From JACVRW01 sp963751835 (GTDB lineage Bacteria > Actinomycetota > Thermoleophilia > Solirubrobacterales > Thermoleophilaceae): DNA of 64,000 bases. Below the pieces are notes generated by a model. It was not told the DNA's origin, did not search any database, and saw only the letters and a list, made by a program, of their open reading frames with translations. The stretch lies in contig CAVVWD010000005.1 in NCBI GenBank assembly GCA_963751835.1, forward strand, positions 43,952 to 107,951, written 5' to 3'. The position numbers and the translations under genes were made by a program. Below, piece by piece: positions 17,564 to 27,077 of this stretch. Within the stretch, counting starts at the first letter, position 1, and the number at the start of each line of letters is the position of its first letter.

Positions 17564-18732
17564 GGGCCGACCCGCGGAGGGCGCAGCCACAATGACACGT
17601 GGGCGGGCTGCATGGTCTGGTGGACGACGGCCCCGAGCTCACCCGTGAGCGCCGGCAGCTCGACCTCGTCGCGGAGGCGAGCAGCGAAGGCCTCGAGCGT
17701 GCGCTGCGCGTCGTACCTGCGCCGGTAGAAGCGCCGGTCCACGAGCTCCTGGATACGCGAGCGAGCGGGCCGGAACAGCGCCGCGACCGCGAGGGTGGAC
17801 GCGGCGATCGCCAGATCGGAGGACGGGCTCAACACGAGCTGCAGCAGCAGCACGCTCCCGACGTAAGCCCCCGCCAGCGTCGCCGTCAGCGCGCCGTAGA
17901 CCAGCGTCCGGTTGATCACGACGTCGATGTCGTAGAGGCGGTGGCGCAGGATCGCGACGCCGGCCGCGACCGGCAGCGCGACGATGCTGAGCATTATCGC
18001 GCCGTTGGCGACCGGCTCGGTCAAGAGGTCCCAGGAGACGAGGGCGATCATGAAGGTGGCGGCGGCCACGGCTCCCGCCAGCGCGAGCCACTTGATCTGC
18101 TGGCGCTCGTCGCGGCCGGCGCGTCGGAATCTGAGGACGAGTGACAGTGGCGAGCCGACGAGCGCGACAAGGAGCAGTAGCGCACCCATCGCCTCGACCA
18201 GGTCGAGCAGTGAGTTGTCGACACCGTAGGCGTTCACGACCTCCGGGTAGTCCTCCAGGGGGCCGCGGTCGGTGAAGTCGCCGACGAAGAGCAGCGCGAT
18301 CCCGAGTCCCGCGCACCACGCGACTGGTCGCCAGCGTCGCGACGGCAAGCGCCCGTTCGGGAAGAGGAGCAGGAGGAACGTCGCGGCGGGGAGGATCACG
18401 GGAATCCAGCTGACGTCGCCATACGAGGCCGCCAGCTCGCCCAGGGTCGTAGACGCAGAGTTGCCGTCGAGCCAGTACTCCGCATACCCACGTGACAGGC
18501 TCATTAGCGACCCCGCTAGGGCGATGCCGCAGAAGAGCCAGCCGATCAGGTTGCCGGGGTGGCGTGACGCGATCAGCGCTCCCACCCCCGCGAACCCGAT
18601 CACGATCGCGGCTACGAGCGCCGTGAGTGTGCTGGCCTCGAGGCTCGAGCCCGCAAGCGAGAGGCTCCAGCCGGCGACGAGCACGAGCACCGCCAGCGCG
18701 GCGCAGCCCCAGGCCAGGCGCGGAGCAGTCAT
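17560..18732 (-). CDS. kinase-less membrane sensor, paralogue 2 of 4
   Basis: A 390-residue paralogue. Starts MTAPRLAWGCAALAVLVLV, has about eight helices, a short extracytoplasmic segment (YWLDGNSASTTLGELAASYG), then YDIDVVINRTLVYG, LFRPARSRIQELVDRRFYRR and MQPAHVSLWLR, ending a few residues later. ATG 18732 overlaps the stop of the first paralogue by four bases. The open frame continues upstream through the neighbouring gene, so the overlap and the conserved start pattern decide the boundary. No catalytic domain is present. Confidence 0.8.
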   Translation of the reverse strand: MTAPRLAWGCAALAVLVLVAGWSLSLAGSSLEASTLTALVAAIVIGFAGVGALIASRHPGNLIGWLFCGIALAGSLMSLSRGYAEYWLDGNSASTTLGELAASYGDVSWIPVILPAATFLLLLFPNGRLPSRRWRPVAWCAGLGIALLFVGDFTDRGPLEDYPEVVNAYGVDNSLLDLVEAMGALLLLVALVGSPLSLVLRFRRAGRDERQQIKWLALAGAVAAATFMIALVSWDLLTEPVANGAIMLSIVALPVAAGVAILRHRLYDIDVVINRTLVYGALTATLAGAYVGSVLLLQLVLSPSSDLAIAASTLAVAALFRPARSRIQELVDRRFYRRRYDAQRTLEAFAARLRDEVELPALTGELGAVVHQTMQPAHVSLWLRPPRVGP

Positions 18733-19919
18733 CGGTCCGCCCTCAGCCACAGCGACACGTGGGCGGGCTGCATCGTCTCCGCCACGACCTTGCGCAGCGC
18801 CGCGCTCAGCGAGTCGAGCTCGACCTCGTCGCGCAGCCGGCCGGAGAAGCCTTCGAGCGTCAGCTGCGCGTCGTACTTGCGCCTGTAGAAGCGCCGGTCG
18901 ACCGCTGCCTGGATACGCGCACGGGCGGGCCGGAACAGCGCCGCCACCGCCAGGGTCGAGCCCGCGATCGCAAGATCCGATCCCGGGCTCAGCACCAGCT
19001 GCAGCAGCAGTACCAGCCCCACGTAGGTCGCCGCCAGCGTCGCGGTGAGCGTGCCGTAGACCAGCGTGCGGTTGATCACGACGTCGATGTCGTAGAGGCG
19101 GTGGCGCAGGATCGCGATGCCCGCCGCGACAACCATCGCCACAATGCCGAGCGGCGCCATGCCTTCCCAGACCTCCCAGAGCAGGAAGCAGGCGACGAGG
19201 ACGACGCCGGCCGCCGCGACCCACTTGAGCTGGAGCTGCTCGACCCCGCGAGAGCGGCGGAAGCGCAGCACAAGGGAGGTCGCCGATGCGATGAGGGAGA
19301 GGATCACCAGTAGCCAGCCAAGGCCCTGCATGACGCTGAAGAGGTCGCCCGCCGCACCCCCCACTCCGTACGGGTTCTCGACTTGGGGGAAGTCGTCGAA
19401 CAGCCCCGGCGCAAACGCGATGCCGACGCTGAGGCTCACGAGCGCTGCAATCGCGGCCCAAACCACGGGCCGCCAGCGTGGAGACAACAGCTCTCCGTTC
19501 GGGAACAGCAACGGGAACAACGTGATCAGGGGCACTCCGCCAGGCACCCAGACCCACACCGAGACCCAGGCCATCGTCTCGCCGCCCCCGAGCAGTCCCC
19601 CTGGATCGGCGAACAGCGTGTAGACGGCATACGACTCCGCCAGTCCCGAGAGGCTGAAGGCCAACGCGCCGCCGCAGAAGATCCACCCGACCGCGTTGCC
19701 GGGCTGCCGCGAGGCGACGAGCGCGCCGACGAAGGCGAATCCGAGCACCGCGACGGGCCACACCAAGTCGCCTGTCCCAACGTCGAGATCAGCCGGCACG
19801 TCATGACTCGCTCCGGCGGTCAGGATCCGGAGCACGGAGGCGAGCAGGGTCGCCGCCGTGGCGAGTCCACAGAGCGTCCAGGCCAGCCGCGCAGGGCCGC
19901 GCGAGCTCAGTTGCATCAT
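18729..19919 (-). CDS. kinase-less membrane sensor, paralogue 1 of 4 (first gene of cluster)
   Basis: A 396-residue paralogue opening the cluster. Membrane helices occupy residues about 10-300; the conserved tail contains YDIDVVINRTLVYGTLTATL, LFRPARARIQAAVDRRFYRR and MQPAHVSLWLR. ATG 19919 is preferred because GGAG lies nine bases upstream and the protein then starts like the other copies (RLAW near residue 11); in-frame ATGs at 19925 and 19961 also exist. The 98 bases upstream hold the promoter region and a strong GC hairpin belonging to the gene before. Signal and partner unknown. Confidence 0.8.
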   Translation of the reverse strand: MMQLSSRGPARLAWTLCGLATAATLLASVLRILTAGASHDVPADLDVGTGDLVWPVAVLGFAFVGALVASRQPGNAVGWIFCGGALAFSLSGLAESYAVYTLFADPGGLLGGGETMAWVSVWVWVPGGVPLITLFPLLFPNGELLSPRWRPVVWAAIAALVSLSVGIAFAPGLFDDFPQVENPYGVGGAAGDLFSVMQGLGWLLVILSLIASATSLVLRFRRSRGVEQLQLKWVAAAGVVLVACFLLWEVWEGMAPLGIVAMVVAAGIAILRHRLYDIDVVINRTLVYGTLTATLAATYVGLVLLLQLVLSPGSDLAIAGSTLAVAALFRPARARIQAAVDRRFYRRKYDAQLTLEGFSGRLRDEVELDSLSAALRKVVAETMQPAHVSLWLRADR

Positions 19920-20004
19920 GGCCATTCTCTCCGCGACCGTCGTCCCGAGCAACCGCTGCATTCAGAGTCACGCTCTCAGCCGGGCGTCCGGGGATCGTTA
20001 CGGC

Positions 20005-20034
20005 GCCGCCCCGCGCCGGCGGGCGCGGGGCGGC
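20005..20034. terminator. strong GC hairpin after the repeat-protein gene
   Basis: A perfect 13-bp inverted repeat (GCCGCCCCGCGCC / GGCGCGGGGCGGC) with a GGCG loop, 25 bases beyond the stop at 20060. There is no T-run on either side, so it is a terminator-like or mRNA-stabilising hairpin rather than a textbook intrinsic terminator. Confidence 0.55.
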
Positions 20035-20059
20035 TGCGACGTGACCGGAGGAGGTGAGC

Positions 20060-20650
20060 TCAGGCGCTCGCCGTGCTCTGACCACGAGTGGGGATCGAGC
20101 GCCGGCCGAGCTTGCCGGTGCCCGTGAACGCGGCGATCAGGACCAGCAGCAGGCCCGCGCCGACGGCCGCACCGATGGCCGCCGACGTCCAGTTGAACCC
20201 ATCCGACGCGGGTGCCTTGTCCGCTACCGGCTGGGAAGCGGTCGTCGGGCTGTAGCCGGCGGCAGCGTCCCGGGTGTCGGGAGCGCGCAGGTCCTGCGTC
20301 GACTGCGCCAGAGCGGCGTCGCGGGCGTCGGGTGAGCGCAGGTCTTGGGCCCAATCGCCGGCCAACGCCGCGATCGGGGCCGCGCGCGGCACAACGCGGG
20401 TGGGATCGCCCGCCGCGCTCGCGGCGTCGACGGCGTCCGGCGAGCGCAGGTCCTGGTACTCCTCGCCGGCCGAGGCGGCAATCGAGGACGCCGGCGGCGG
20501 ATCGGCCGCCGCGCGGGCGGCGTCGACGGTGTCCGGCGAGCGCAGGTCCTCGTACGGGATGGCGGTCGCGCCGGGCGCGAGCGCCGTGGCGGCGAGCGCT
20601 GCAACCGCCAGCGCCACGGCGAGCCTCGAGGTCCTGAAGGTGCGAGTCAT
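20060..20650 (-). CDS. secreted/anchored protein with four DLRSPD-DAA repeats
   Basis: A 196-residue exported protein: signal peptide (about residues 1-31, ending PGATA), then four copies of a short motif (YEDLRSPDTVDAA, YQDLRSPDAVDAA, AQDLRSPDARDAA, TQDLRAPDTRDAA) separated by Ala/Pro-rich linkers, a C-terminal transmembrane helix (about 158-178) and a short basic end. AAGGAG lies seven bases before ATG 20650. The motif resembles short repeats seen in uncharacterised exported proteins of Thermoleophilia; no function is known to me. It is divergent from the SARP regulator and lies just upstream of the sensor cluster on the same strand. Confidence 0.75.
   Translation of the reverse strand: MTRTFRTSRLAVALAVAALAATALAPGATAIPYEDLRSPDTVDAARAAADPPPASSIAASAGEEYQDLRSPDAVDAASAAGDPTRVVPRAAPIAALAGDWAQDLRSPDARDAALAQSTQDLRAPDTRDAAAGYSPTTASQPVADKAPASDGFNWTSAAIGAAVGAGLLLVLIAAFTGTGKLGRRSIPTRGQSTASA
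20280..20552 (-). repeat. short intragenic repeat encoding DLRSPD motifs
   Basis: Four spaced copies of GAGCGCAGGTCCT-like DNA (near 20283, 20334, 20442 and 20538) encode the DLRSPD core. Spacing is irregular (about 50-110 bases), so this is a protein motif repeat and not a simple tandem repeat. Confidence 0.7.
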
Positions 20651-20793
20651 GTGAGCTCCTTGCTCTGGGCGACCGCCCGGTGCGGTCGATCGGGAAACAG
20701 CCTCCGCCCCCTCGGTAATCGGGCGCCCATTTCGCCGTAACTGCGGATGGCTGCCGGGCCCCGGCGCCGATTGCGGAGCCGATCGACCGCTGC

Positions 20794-20799
20794 TACGTT
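20794..20799 (+). promoter_or_regulatory. -10 box (TACGTT) of the SARP regulator
   Basis: TACGTT ends nine bases before the TTG start at 20809, and there is no Shine-Dalgarno sequence between them. Consistent with a leaderless transcript. Confidence 0.4.
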
Positions 20800-20808
20800 C
20801 GCCGCAGG

Positions 20809-23800
20809 TTGGACTTCCGTCTGCTTGGCCCGCTCGAGGTGGCCGACGACCGTGGGCTCCAGATCGCGGTCAGGTCCGGGCAGCAGCGTGCGGTGCTTGC
20901 GCTGCTGCTGCTGCGGGCCAACGAGCTGGTCCCGAACGAGCGCCTGGTCGAGGAGCTCTGGGGAGAGTCGCCCCCGCCCACCGCCAACAAGATGCTGCAG
21001 AACCAGATGTCCGGGCTGCGCCGCGCGCTCGGGCCGGACGAACGACTCGAGACCGAACGAGGCGCCTACCGGCTCCGCGTCCGGGAGGGCGAGCTCGACG
21101 TCGACCGCTTCGAGCAGTTGCTGGATCGCGGTCGGGCGCTACGCCGAGCGACGACCCAGTGGCCGCGGCCTCCGCCTTCCGCGGGGCGCTCGAGCTGTGG
21201 CGCGGGGAGCCGCTGGCCGAGTTCGCCTACGAGGCGTTCGCGCAGCCGGAGATCGCGCGTTTGGAGGAGCGGCGCCTCGTGGCGTTCGAGGAGCGGGTCG
21301 AGGCCGACCTCGCGCTCGGGAGCGACGCGGATCTCGTCGGCGAGCTCGAGGCAGCCGTGGCGGCGCAGCCCCTGCGTGAGCGCCTGCACGCCCAGCTGAT
21401 GCTCGCCCTCTACCGCTGCGGCCGGCAGGCCGAGGCACTCGAGGCCTACCGCCGTGCGCGCCAGACCCTGGTGGACGAGATCGGCGTGGAGCCCGGCGCG
21501 GAGCTGCGCTCCCTGCAGGCGGCGATCCTGGCGCAGGACCCGGCACTCGAGCCCGCAGTCACCGCACAGCGGGCGCCGGCACTGGAAGTCACCCTCCTCG
21601 GCCCGCCCCGGGTGGCGCGTGACGGCGAGCCGGTGGCCTTCGACACGCGCAAAGCGACGGCACTGCTGGCGCACCTCGCGCTGGCCGAGCGGCCCCGCTC
21701 GCGCGAGGCGCTGTGCGAGCTCCTGTGGCCGGCGCACGACCCCGAGCACGCGCGCGGGGCGCTGCGCCGCACGCTCTCGGCGCTGCGCAGATCGATCGGT
21801 GAGCAATGGATCGAAACCGTTGCCGACAGCGTGGCCCTGCGGGCCGGCGACGGCCTCGATATCGACGTGCGCCGCTTTCGCTCACTCACGGCGGATGCGG
21901 CCTCGCCGGACGAGCTCGGGGCGGCGATCCAGCTCTACGGCGGCGAGCTGCTCGAGGGGTTCTCAATCCGTGACAGCCCCGAGTTCGACGCTTGGCACAT
22001 GTACGAGGCGGACCTTCTGCGCCGCGAGCTCGCCTCGGCGCTCGGCCGCCTCGTCGCGCTGTTGCGGGCGCAGGGCGACCACGCGCGCGCCATCGCCCAC
22101 GCCCGCCGCTGGCTCGAGCTCGATCCGCTCCACGAGCCCGCGCATCGCGAGCTGATTCGGCTCTACGCGCTGAACGGAGACCGGGCAGCGGCCCTCACCC
22201 AGTACCGCGACTGCGTCAGGACGCTCAGCGAGGAGCTGGGCGTGGCGCCGGTCGAGGAGACGGCGGCGCTGTTCGAGCAGGTGAGCGAGGGGACACCGGC
22301 GCCGGGGGCGCCGAGCGCACCGAAGCGCGGAGCGGCAGCCTCCGCCCCGGTCACGCCCTCCGAGCTGCCGTTCGTGGGGCGCGCGGATGAGTTGGGGGCG
22401 CTGGTCGCCTCGTGGCGCGCGGCGATCCCGGACGGCAGGCTCGCCGTGATCGAGGGCGAGGCCGGGATCGGGAAGACCCGTCTCGGTCGGGAGCTCGGCG
22501 CGAGCGTGGCGGCGCAGGAGGGCGCGATGCTCGCCGCACGCTGCCACGACGACGAGGCGGGGCTCCCCTATGGCCCGATGGTGGACCTGCTGAGCGAGGC
22601 GCTTCGGGTAGCGCCGGACGCACTGGGGGAGGCGGTCCCACCTCAACGCCTCGCGGATGCCTCGTTGCTCCTGCCGGAGCTCGCATCGCTGCACGCGGAG
22701 CCGCCGGCGCCCGTCTCACTCAGCGGCCCCGGCGCCCAGGCCCGTCTGCTCGAGGGCGTGGCCGCCGTGCTCGCCGCCGCCTGCCGCGGACCGGCGCCCG
22801 GCCTCGTGCTCGTCGACGATGTTCATGCCGCCGACGAGGCGACGCTCGACGCGCTCGGCTACCTCGGTCGCCGGCTGCGCAGCCGGCCGCTGCTCCTCGT
22901 GCTCGGCTGGCGCAGTGAGGGCATCCCGCCCGGACACCGGCTTCGCCGGCTCGTCACCGAGCTCGCGCGCGAGGGGGCGGCCACGGTCGTGAGGCTCGCG
23001 CGCCTCGACGAGAGCGAGGTGGCCGTGCTGGTGGATGCGGTGCAGCCGTCCGCGGCGCCGGAGCTCGTGCGGCGGATCTACGTCGAGAGCGAGGGCCTGC
23101 CGCTCTTCGTGGCCGAGTACCTCGCGGTGCTGCGCGCGGGCGGCGAGCCGGGGGAGGAGGCGCTGCCGCGCGAGATGCGCGGACTCCTCGAGGCCCGGCT
23201 CGGCGAGCTCGGGGCGATGGGCCGCCAGCTGCTCGAGACGGCCGCGGTCATGGGGAGGTCGTTCGACCTGGACTCGGTGCGGGCCGCGAGCGGTCGCAGT
23301 GACGACGAGACGGCCGAGGGGCTCGACGAGCTCGTGGGCCGCGGCCTGGTGCGGGAGCTCGCGGGCCCCGAGCCGGCCTACGACTTCACACACGAGAAGC
23401 TGCGCACGCTCGTGTACGAGGACGTCGGCCAGGCCCGGCGCCGGCTGCTCCACGGGCGCGTGGCGGACGCGCTCTTGAGGTCAACCCGGGGCGCCGAACG
23501 CGCGGCGCTCGTGGCCCAGCACCTGCGCATGGCGGGCGACCTGGCTGGGGCGGCGGAGCAGCATCGCCGGGCGGGCGAGCAGGCGGCGTCGCTGCTCGCC
23601 CACGTGGACGCGCTCGAGCACTTCGACGCCGCGCTCGGGCTCGGCCACCGGGACACCGCCGGGCTTCACGAGCGCATCGGGGACCTGCGCACACTCGTCG
23701 GCGATTACGCCGGCGCGCTCGCAAGCTACGAGAGCGCGGCCGCCCACGGCGACGCCGGGGCGGTCGCGAGGCGAGAGCACAAGCTGGGCGGCGTGTACCA

Positions 23801-24398
23801 GCGCCGCGGCGAGTGGGAGCGGGCCGAGGCGCGCTTCGCGGTGGCGCTCGAGGCGCTCGCCCCGGGTGAGGACGGGCTGCGCGCCCGCATCCTCGCCGAC
23901 CTGAGCCTGACGCTCCAACAGGCTGGCCGGTCCGCGCGGGCCGAGGAGCTCGCCGAGGAGGCGCTCGCGCTCGCCGAGACAGCCGCCGACGACCGCGCCC
24001 AGGCCCAGGCGCACAACCTGCTGGGGGTGCTCGCACGAGGGGTGGGCCGCCTCGAGCCCGCCCGAGCCGAGCTCGAGCGGAGCCTCGCGCTCGCGGAGCA
24101 GCTCGCGGACCAGGCCGGGCAGACCGCCGCGCTGAACAACCTGGCGCTCGTGGCCCGCGATGCCGAAGAGCCCGCGCGCGCGCTCGAGTTGACTGAGCGG
24201 GCGCTGGCGCTGTGCGCCGAGTCGGGCGACCGCCACCGAGAGGCCGCGCTCGAGAACAACCTGGCCGACCTCCACCACGCCGCCGGCCGCAGCGGAGAGT
24301 CGATGGAGCACCTGAAGCGCGCGCTCGCGATCTTCACGGAGGTTGGCGCGGACGAGGCCACCCGCCTGCCGGAGATCTGGAAGCTGGTCAGCTGGTAG
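20809..24398 (+). CDS. AfsR/SARP-type regulator with two SARP modules, AAA ATPase and TPR repeats (frameshifted)
   Basis: Large transcriptional activator, about 1,196 residues once a frameshift near 21146 is repaired. Order: SARP winged-helix (MDFRLLGPLEVADDRG) and BTAD domain (FRGALELWRGEPLAEFAYEA), a second complete winged-helix plus BTAD (LEVTLLGPPRVARDGEPVAF; ARRWLELDPLHEPAHRELI), an AAA ATPase starting LPFVGRADELGAL with Walker A GEAGIGKT and Walker B LVLVDDVHAADE, then TPR repeats. Reading CGCCGAGC as CGCCCGAGC joins the frames into ALRPSDDPVAAASAFRGALE, so one base appears to be missing. The TTG start has a TACGTT box nine bases upstream. Target genes unknown. Confidence 0.85.
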
Positions 24399-24405
24399 CG
24401 GCCCC

Positions 24406-26355
24406 TCAGGCCAGCCTCGCCGCCAGTCCGCGGGCGTTCATATGCGCGAGCGCCTCGATCGTGACCATCGGGTTCGCGCCCGAGGCGGTCGGGAAGGCCG
24501 ACGCGTCGCACACGTACAGGTCGCGCACGTTCCAGGTCTGGCCGCTCGGATCGCAGACCGAGTCGTGCTCAGAGCCGCCCATGCGCGCACTTCCCATGAT
24601 GTGGAACGAGACCGGCTGCGACTGCCCGGGCCCCCAGCCGCAGGCGTCGGCGTCGTCGAGGAACGTCGTCCGGTCACCGCGGCGCCCGGGCTCGTAGGCC
24701 ACCCATTTCGAGTGCGACGAGTAGATCAGCTTCGCTCCCATTGCCTCGGTCAGCTGGGCGGCGCCCCAGGTCCCGATCCGCAGGTGGCGGATGTCCTCGT
24801 CCGTGAACGCGTAGCGCACGACAGGCTCGCCGTCGCGACCCACACGGACCTCGCCGCGCCCGTGGTCGCGCAGGAGGATGCCGATGCCCGCCGTGAACGG
24901 AAGCGCCTGCATCAGCTCCTGGTGGGCGCGCCCCCCGCGCCAGGGCGAGAAGTAGAGCAGGATGCTCGGCGGCAGCGCGACGTGCTCGTACTTCAGGCCG
25001 TAGCCGTTGCCGTCGAGGTCGGCGTGGTGGTCTGAGAAGGTGGACGCGAGCATCCCCTCCCAGGGCCGCACCTCCTCCTCCGTCTGGCCCCAGACCACCA
25101 TCACCGGGTGCAGGCGCAGGTGCTTGCCGAGCGCCTTCGAGCGAACGCCGGAGCGAGCCAGCAACGCCGGCGTGTGGAGCGCGCCGGCCGCGCTGATGAC
25201 GGCGCGGGCGCGCACGGTCACGCGATGGCCGTCGTCCGTGCGGGCCTCGACTCCGCGGGCGGCACCGTTCTCGACAATCACGCGGTTGGCGCGCGTTCGG
25301 ACCAGGATCCGCGTACCGCTGTCGTGGGCGTCCTGCAACCAGGTCTTGAGCGTCGACTGCTTCGCTCCGAGCTGGCAGCCGTAGTGGCAGAGCCGGCAGA
25401 TCTCCTCGCGGCAGCCGCGCACGTTGCGCTTCATCACCTGCCACTCCCAGCCCAGTTTGTCGAGGCCACGCCGGATCACCTCGTCGCGGGAGCTCGGCAC
25501 GCTGTGCTCCTCGTTGACCGAGATGCGCTCCCAGACCGCGTCGAGGCTCTCGTCGAAGGCCGGCCCGTCGACGGTCGGCACGCCCATCGAGACCCATTCG
25601 CGACGGACGTGCTCGGGAGTGCGGAACGAGAACGTGTAGTTGATGACCGTGCCGCCGCCAAGGCATGAGCCCGCCAGCAGGCCGATGCTGCCGTCGTGCG
25701 AGGCCATCCCGCCGGCGTTGAGGTAGAGGCGCGAGAAGCCGGACAGCTCGGCGCCGTCGAAGTCCTTTTCCGAGTAGTAGCCGCCCGCCTCGATCACCAC
25801 GACGTCGAGGCCGGCCTGCGCGAGCACCGCCGCCGCGGGCCCGCCACCTGCTCCTGAGCCGACGACGACGACGTCGCAGTCGAGGTCGGTGTCCGCGCTG
25901 ATCTCGAGGGGCTCGATCCCGGGCGGCGGCGGATTCTCGGGTGGCCCGAGCGACCCCGGGTAGCCCATCGCCTCGAGCACCGGGTTGTCGCCGTTCCGGC
26001 CGTAGTAGGCGAGCAGCGTGCCCTTGCGTAGAGCCTGGAAGGCGGCGCGCCGCTGTGGCACGCGGCTATCCGCCCAGGAGAGCAGCACCTTCTCGCGCTC
26101 GGCCTGCGACAGGGAGCTGAAGTTCCTCGCGCCCCCGCCGGCAACCGCGCACAGCAGGCGGGTGTCCCATAGGCCGAGCAGCTGGCCGACCTGCTTGCGC
26201 TCGGCGGCCCGCGGGTTTCGCGCCACCAGCTCGAGGAGGGCGTCCGGCACGCCGAGGTCCGTGGCGGACGGTAGGCCCTCTCCGCCGGGCGCGAAGGTGT
26301 CGGCGATGGCGTCCAGCGCGCGGCGGGCACGCGCGTTCAGTTCGACTGTGCTCAT
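24406..26355 (-). CDS. GMC-family oxidoreductase, long-chain alcohol oxidase-like
   Basis: A 649-residue flavoenzyme. About 130 N-terminal residues precede the FAD motif (VVVGSGAGGGPAAAVLAQAG near residue 165) and the GMC signatures (GSCLGGGTVINYTFSFRTP; GALHTPALLARSG). A cysteine-containing loop, GCREEICRLCHYGCQ followed by AKQSTLKTWLQDA, matches the corresponding loop of long-chain fatty alcohol oxidases. The C-terminal catalytic region has HIMGSARMGG and SGANPMVTIEALA. It probably oxidises a long-chain or hydrophobic alcohol. The C-terminus is convergent with the SARP gene (seven bases apart); its start is divergent from the anti-sigma gene. Confidence 0.88.
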   Translation of the reverse strand: MSTVELNARARRALDAIADTFAPGGEGLPSATDLGVPDALLELVARNPRAAERKQVGQLLGLWDTRLLCAVAGGGARNFSSLSQAEREKVLLSWADSRVPQRRAAFQALRKGTLLAYYGRNGDNPVLEAMGYPGSLGPPENPPPPGIEPLEISADTDLDCDVVVVGSGAGGGPAAAVLAQAGLDVVVIEAGGYYSEKDFDGAELSGFSRLYLNAGGMASHDGSIGLLAGSCLGGGTVINYTFSFRTPEHVRREWVSMGVPTVDGPAFDESLDAVWERISVNEEHSVPSSRDEVIRRGLDKLGWEWQVMKRNVRGCREEICRLCHYGCQLGAKQSTLKTWLQDAHDSGTRILVRTRANRVIVENGAARGVEARTDDGHRVTVRARAVISAAGALHTPALLARSGVRSKALGKHLRLHPVMVVWGQTEEEVRPWEGMLASTFSDHHADLDGNGYGLKYEHVALPPSILLYFSPWRGGRAHQELMQALPFTAGIGILLRDHGRGEVRVGRDGEPVVRYAFTDEDIRHLRIGTWGAAQLTEAMGAKLIYSSHSKWVAYEPGRRGDRTTFLDDADACGWGPGQSQPVSFHIMGSARMGGSEHDSVCDPSGQTWNVRDLYVCDASAFPTASGANPMVTIEALAHMNARGLAARLA

Positions 26356-26409
26356 GTCTGCATGTTTCCATGCGGGAATAGGAGCCCCATAGCGAGCATC
26401 CTTGGAGAT

Positions 26410-27069
26410 ATGAGCGAACAGGCCGACCTCGACCGGGAGCGTTTCGCCGTCGCCGCGTTGCGGTCGGTGGAGCTTCGCGCGCCCATCCGGCTGCGGACGC
26501 GGATCGAGGCCGAGCGGGAGCGTGCCCGGCGCCCGGCGCAGCGAAGGCGCTTCGCGCTCGGTGGCGCGCTCGCGGGCGCCACGGCCGCGGCGGCCGTGCT
26601 GGTGGCGCTGCTGCTGCCCGGGGGTGCGGGCGGCCCGACGGTGGTCGAGGCGGCCGAGCTCGCGACCCTCCCGCCGACAGAGCCCGCCCCGGAGCCGGGC
26701 CGGCCCAAGCTGCTCGCCACCTCCGCGTTCGGGCTCCCCTACCCCGACTGGGCCGAGAACTTCGGCTGGGAGCCCAGCGGCCGCCGCGTCGACGAGCTCG
26801 ACGGCCGCCGCGCCGTGACCGTCTTCTACGAGAAGGACGGCCGCGAGATCGCCTACACGATCATCTCGGGCGAGGCGCTCGACCCGCCGGACCCGTCCGC
26901 CGCCGCCACACGCGAGGGCACCCGCCTTCGTTACGTGACCGACGACGGCCGCACGATCGTGACCTGGAAGCGGAACGGACTCACCTGCGTGCTCAGCGGC
27001 AGCGGCGTGCCGGCGTCGAAGCTGCTCGACCTGGCCGGCTGGAAGGGACTCGGCGCCGTACCTTTCTGA
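26410..27069 (+). CDS. membrane-anchored anti-sigma factor (no zinc motif)
   Basis: A 219-residue protein with a cytoplasmic N-terminal part of about 45 residues, one transmembrane helix (about 48-70) and an exported C-terminal domain (TSAFGLPYPDWAENFGWEPS onward). The HxxxCxxC zinc motif of many anti-sigma factors is absent. GGAG five bases before ATG 26410 fixes the start. It lies eight bases upstream of an ECF sigma gene on the same strand, which is the main reason for this call; the usual order is sigma first. The exported domain probably senses the envelope or redox signal. Confidence 0.75.
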   Translation: MSEQADLDRERFAVAALRSVELRAPIRLRTRIEAERERARRPAQRRRFALGGALAGATAAAAVLVALLLPGGAGGPTVVEAAELATLPPTEPAPEPGRPKLLATSAFGLPYPDWAENFGWEPSGRRVDELDGRRAVTVFYEKDGREIAYTIISGEALDPPDPSAAATREGTRLRYVTDDGRTIVTWKRNGLTCVLSGSGVPASKLLDLAGWKGLGAVPF

Positions 27070-27077
27070 CCGCGCCC

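Larger units (their letters stand above)
15186..19919 (-). repeat. four-copy tandem gene array (kinase-less sensors)
   Basis: The conserved tail of each gene recurs about every 1.2 kb with near-identical DNA. A block reading 'ccgtagaccagcgt' followed by the codons for the VVINRT region is seen near 15500, 16740, 17895 and 19055. The first halves differ clearly between copies. Confidence 0.85.

Noticed and set aside
17560..19761. A 733-residue sensor in one frame
   Set aside because: Its first half is out-of-frame reading of the upstream paralogue; conserved starts and four-base overlaps define separate genes.
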